Assembly: GCF_000971195.1 (NCBI RefSeq) | Contig: NZ_BBLZ01000003.1 | Coordinates: forward strand, 333,642 to 397,641 | Direction of reading: 5' to 3' | DNA: 64,000 bases | From: Demequina soli | Lineage (GTDB): Bacteria; Actinomycetota; Actinomycetes; Actinomycetales; Demequinaceae | Shown here: positions 63,972-64,000 of the stretch, one piece after another | How positions within the stretch are numbered: the first letter of the stretch is position 1 | Layout of the letters: every line of letters starts with the position of its first letter | The notes under the pieces: model-generated | The model's input: the letters and a program-made list of their open reading frames with translations, nothing else | What the model was told of the DNA's origin: nothing | The model's database searches: none | Program-made: the position numbers and the translations under genes

Positions 63972-64000
63972 CGTCCCTCCCGGTGCAGCGCGGCCGCGGT

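Overview
The window is very GC-rich, gene-dense DNA from an actinobacterium. The evidence is GC-biased codons, frequent GTG starts, chains of GTGA/ATGA stop-start overlaps, a DUF222/HNH gene of the type abundant in actinobacteria, and many leaderless starts. Gene order (hrcA-dnaJ-rsmE-HIT-phoH-ybeY-CNNM-era-...-recO-uppS) fits the order Micrococcales. I cannot place the genus from sequence alone. No rRNA, tRNA, CRISPR, phage or insertion sequence was seen, and no gap between genes exceeds 300 bp.

Layout. 1-5.6 kb: the start of a YibE/F membrane protein and glyS (minus), then a zinc-uptake operon znuA-znuC-znuB-zur plus a DedA-like gene (plus). 5.6-19.4 kb (minus): a housekeeping block uppS, recO, leuA, era, a CNNM/CorC protein, ybeY, phoH, HIT, rsmE, dnaJ, hrcA. 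It is interrupted by a tetR / oxidoreductase / DUF4386 cassette. It also carries a candidate leuA leader-peptide attenuator and a CIRCE element. 19.5-34.3 kb: two DUF4870 genes, an acyltransferase-SGNH protein, hemW, lepA, two cyclic-di-GMP-type proteins flanking a PemK-like gene and rpsT, then comEA-comEC-holA and degV.

34.4-46.9 kb is the envelope region. It holds a large secreted repeat protein, leuS, a CAP-domain protein sharing repeats with that large protein, and an SLH-SH3-VanY carboxypeptidase. It also holds the transglutaminase / alpha-E / circularly permuted ATP-grasp trio and a PH-domain membrane protein. 46.9-51.9 kb (plus): HTH-TOBE protein, modABC, mog, moaE, moaA. A DUF222/HNH gene sits at the convergence point. 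53.4-64 kb (minus): moaD, moaC, moeA, moeB, a sirohydrochlorin chelatase, a CysG-like cobA, hemL-hemB-hemD-hemC, an MFS permease and a DtxR-type regulator. Molybdate uptake, molybdenum cofactor, siroheme and haem precursor synthesis therefore lie side by side, which would suit a nitrate/nitrite-assimilating cell.

The most striking signal is not a gene. A non-palindromic 10-mer, GGACGATGCG, occurs exactly 33 times by hand count (15 plus, 18 minus) in 64 kb, where well under one copy is expected. It lies in gaps and in permissive coding positions, read mostly as Ala-Ser-Ser or Asp-Asp-Ala. It resembles the DNA uptake sequences of Neisseria and Haemophilus, and comEA-comEC are in the same window. 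The second global signal is a TANNNT -10 box placed 6-7 nt before a start codon at 14 promoters, which implies widespread leaderless transcription.
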